Assembly (NCBI GenBank): GCA_001313065.1
Contig: BBFD01000032.1
Coordinates: 1-20,569 of the forward strand
Length of the DNA stretch: 20,569 nt
Direction: 5' to 3'
Origin: Silvimonas sp. JCM 19000
GTDB lineage: Bacteria; Pseudomonadota; Gammaproteobacteria; Burkholderiales; Chitinibacteraceae
The notes beneath the pieces were generated by a model that had not been told where the DNA came from, searched no databases, and saw only the letters and a list, made by a program, of their open reading frames with translations. Shown here in pieces: positions 18,097 through 20,569 of this stretch. Every line of letters begins with the position of its first letter. Position 1 is the first letter of the stretch. The position numbers were made by a program, and so were the translations under genes.

Positions 18097-19416
18097 ATGT
18101 TTGGTGGTGCAATCCGGCAAGAAAACACGCGGCTGGGGCAAGAGCTCAGCGTTGCTTCTTCAAAACTGAAGGCGCTGGATGCGTCACTGGCACGCGTCGA
18201 GTTCGACTTGCAGGGCAAGTTGCTGGCGTGCAACGACATTTTCGCCAGCGTGATGGCGCTGCAGCCGGGCGAGCGGCGGCATGCCGAACTGTGCGATAGC
18301 GATTACGTGCAAAGCCGTGATTACGCCACGTTCTGGGACAAACTGCGGCGCGGCACCGCGTTTAGCGGTGTGGTCAAACGGCGGCGTATGGATGGCAAGC
18401 CGGTGTGGCTGGAGGCCACCTACAGCCCGGTGCAGGACGCTACCGGCCAGGTGGTGGGCGTGATCAAGGTGGCGTCAGATATTACGGACCGCATCAACGA
18501 TGCATCACGCAACCAGGCCCTGATCGACGCGGTGAACCGCGTAATGGCGGTGATCGAGTTCACCCCCAGCGGCGACATCATCACCGCCAACGACAATTTT
18601 CTGCAGACCATGGGCTACCGGGTTGAGGATTTGCGCGGTCGGCATCATTCGATTTTTTTGCGAGCGTGAATACGCCGACAGCCCGGATTACCAACGCTTG
18701 TGGGGTGATCTGCGCGCTGGCCGCGTGTTTGCCGCCGAGATCAAACGCGTGGCGGCCGATGGCAGCGTGCGTTGGCTGGAAGCCAGCTATAACCCGGTGT
18801 TCGATCAGACCGGCCAGGTGACCAGCGTGATCAAGTTCGCCACCGATGTCACCGCCCGCGTGGCACGTAATCTGGCCGAACGCGACGGCACCTTGCTGGC
18901 CATGACCGCCAGCCAGCAAACCTCGGAATGGGCCAGCCAGGGTATGGAGAACATCGGCAAGGGCGTTGAGATTATCCAGCGCATGTCGGGCTCGATTAAT
19001 GAAGCGGCCAACAATATGTCGGCGCTGGGCGAAGAATCCAGACGCATCACCTCGATTGTGCAAACCATCAAGGAAATCGCCGACCAGACCAATTTGCTGG
19101 CTCTTAATGCCGCCATCGAAGCGGCCGCGCGGGCGAGACCGGCCGTGGCTTTGCCGTGGTAGCGGATGAGGTGCGCAAACTGGCGGAACGGACCGCGCAG
19201 TCCACCGAAGAAATCGGCAAGATGGTGCGTCAGATCCAGGGCAAAACCAGCGTAGCGGTGGCTGATATGGCGGGCATCAACGACCTTGCCAGCAGCAGCG
19301 TGGCCATGACCGAAGAAGTGGGCACGGCCATGTCGCAGATCAGCGCCAGCGCACGCTCGGTGGTCGAAGCCATCGGGCAACTGACGCATATGCTGCAAGA
19401 AGATCATCGGGAATAA
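18097..19416 (+). CDS. Cytoplasmic PAS-PAS methyl-accepting chemotaxis protein, BdlA-like (two frameshifts)
   Basis: ATG 18097 follows AAGGGGA. A short helix ([20 protein letters not shown]) leads into PAS1 (about residues 30-140: [19 protein letters not shown], then [20 protein letters not shown]) and PAS2 (about 150-260: [56 protein letters not shown]). A chemoreceptor signalling domain follows, with the conserved tip [18 protein letters not shown] and [20 protein letters not shown]. There is no membrane helix or HAMP, so it is a soluble receptor signalling through CheA/CheW. Two PAS plus MCP at about 440 residues is the layout of BdlA, which links redox or nutrient cues to biofilm dispersal in Pseudomonas. 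Breaks are T7 at 18653-18659 (T6 gives [20 protein letters not shown]) and near 19128 (one C lost; corrected [17 protein letters not shown]). Confidence 0.9.
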
Positions 19417-19557
19417 GCCGCCCGCGCGGCCACCGTCCCGCGTTTTGCAAGCCCGACCTACGCCGACTGCCCGCAATGGCTGACAAACTCGGCTGGCGTG
19501 ACAGGTGATGATGCGAGCATCGGCCCCTGCGGCCATTCCGGATCAAGCGGGCGGCGT

Positions 19558-20569
19558 ATGCATCCACCTTCCAGGCAGCAAGCCGGCTTTGTACAAGTGC
19601 GCGGCGCGCGTGAGCACAATCTGCGCGATGTGAATGTGGATATTCCGCGCGATGCGTTGGTGGTGTTTACCGGCGTGTCGGGCTCGGGCAAATCGTCGCT
19701 GGCGTTTGGCACGCTGTATGCCGAGGCGCAACGGCGCTATCTGGAATCGGTGGCGCCGTATGCGCGGCGCCTGATTGATCAGGCCGGTGTGCCCGATGTC
19801 GACCAGATTGATGGCCTGCCCCCGGCGGTGGCGCTGCAACAGCAACGCGGCACGCCGACGGCGCGCTCATCGGTGGGCACGGTAACGCAGATTTCCAGTT
19901 CTTTGCGCATGCTGTATTCGCGCACCGGGCGTTATCCCGCCGACCAGCCCATGTTGTACGCCGAAGATTTCTCACCCAACACGCCGCAGGGCGCATGCCC
20001 GCAATGCCATGGTCTGGGCCGGATTTATGAGGTGACCGAGCAATCGATGGTGCCTGATCCGTCGCTGACCATCCGCGAAAAAAGCCGTCGCCGCCTGGCC
20101 CAGCGCGTGGCAAGGCCAAAATCTGCGCGACATCCTCACCACACTCGGGCACGACATTGACGTGCCGTGGCGCGATCTGCCGCAAGCCACGCGCGACTGG
20201 ATACTGTTTACCGACGAAACGCCGACGGTGCCGGTCTACGCCGGCTTCAATATCGCCGAGGTCAAACGCGCCATCAAACAGCAACAGCAGCCCAGTTATA
20301 TGGGCACCTTTACCGGTGCGCGGCGCTATGTGTTGCACACCTTTGCCACCAGCCAGAGCGCGATGATGAAAAAAAGCGCGTGGCGCAATTCATGGTGGGC
20401 AACGTCTGCCCCTTGTGCGCAGGCAAACGGCTTAAGCGCGAGGCGCTGGCGGTGACATTTGCCGGTTACGACATCGGCGCCTTGCAACAGATGCCGCTCA
20501 AGCAACTGGCCGAAGTGTTGCGCCCGGCGGCGCAAGGCCGGGGTGAAGGCGGCCAGGCGCAAGACGCCG
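19558..20569 (+). CDS. UvrA-like ABC ATPase, UvrA2 type (right end cut, two frameshifts)
   Basis: The protein starts [20 protein letters not shown] then [19 protein letters not shown] and a Walker [53 protein letters not shown] and [19 protein letters not shown] follow. Classical UvrA has a UvrB-binding insertion after the RSTVGT.TE region; here the sequence passes quickly to the zinc-module [20 protein letters not shown], as in UvrA2-type proteins tied to DNA damage tolerance and, in producers, to self-resistance against DNA-binding antibiotics. Breaks are A6 at 20078-20083 (A5 gives [20 protein letters not shown]) and A7 at 20369-20375 (A5 gives [20 protein letters not shown]). A GTG at 19498 is an alternative start. 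The gene runs off the window after about 337 residues, so the signature motif and second ATPase half are not seen. Confidence 0.88.

Noticed and set aside
1..20569. Programmed frameshifting or transcriptional slippage as a biological mechanism across many genes
   Set aside because: Breaks occur in nearly every gene regardless of function, in both A/T runs and short C/G contexts, and lack slippery heptamers with downstream structures; sequence error explains them more simply.
1..20569. A degraded, pseudogene-rich region
   Set aside because: Motifs on both sides of each break are well kept and premature in-frame stops or large deletions are absent, unlike decaying genes.

Overview
The window looks like chromosome of a free-living Gram-negative bacterium, most likely a betaproteobacterium. 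It is GC-rich and carries a TonB-dependent receptor, an outer-membrane-type lipoprotein, a soluble chemoreceptor and DUF4124/DUF1254/NIPSNAP family proteins. The lineage is inferred from gene style only; there is no rRNA or other marker. I see no tRNA, rRNA, CRISPR array, prophage or transposase.

The dominant property of the sequence is that almost every gene is broken by frameshifts, roughly 35-40 in 20.5 kb, while family motifs continue intact in another frame on both sides of each break. Most breaks are of two kinds: A/T runs of 6-8 that are 1-3 bases longer than the protein family predicts, and single C or G losses, usually beside a CAG or CTG core. I therefore annotate each gene as one reconstructed CDS and name the breaks. 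The pattern points to uncorrected read errors rather than gene decay.

Layout. 1-2903: a tandem pair of paralogous secreted or envelope proteins of unknown function; the second has an N-terminal signal peptide plus a DUF4124-like domain and the first is cut by the window edge. 2983-3592 (minus): a CC0125/CC1285-type lipoprotein. 3753-4460: a small membrane protein and a NIPSNAP-family protein. 4461-5494 (minus): a LacI-family repressor. Divergent from it, 5618-12471 is a probable operon: sugar-type ABC substrate-binding protein, two CUT1-like permeases, a TonB-dependent receptor and an NtaA/SnaA/DszA-family flavin monooxygenase. A near-perfect LacI-type operator (5579-5592) sits before the binding-protein gene. 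No ABC ATPase is present, so the importer presumably borrows one encoded elsewhere.

12466-12575 is a MITE-like inverted-repeat element that supplies the stop codon of the monooxygenase. Then come a small unknown protein (minus), a non-canonical NRAMP-like metal transporter, two small unknown membrane proteins (the second in an AT-rich patch), a DUF1254/DUF1214 secreted protein (minus), a gene-free stretch of about 640 bp, a BdlA-like PAS-PAS-MCP cytoplasmic chemoreceptor, and the 5' part of a UvrA-like (UvrA2-type) ABC ATPase that runs off the right edge.

I do not see a clearly new defence or mobile system. The items most worth follow-up are the tandem DUF4124-linked paralogs, the sugar-importer/TonB/monooxygenase operon, the altered metal-site motifs of the NRAMP protein, the MITE-provided stop codon, and the two-class error signature.
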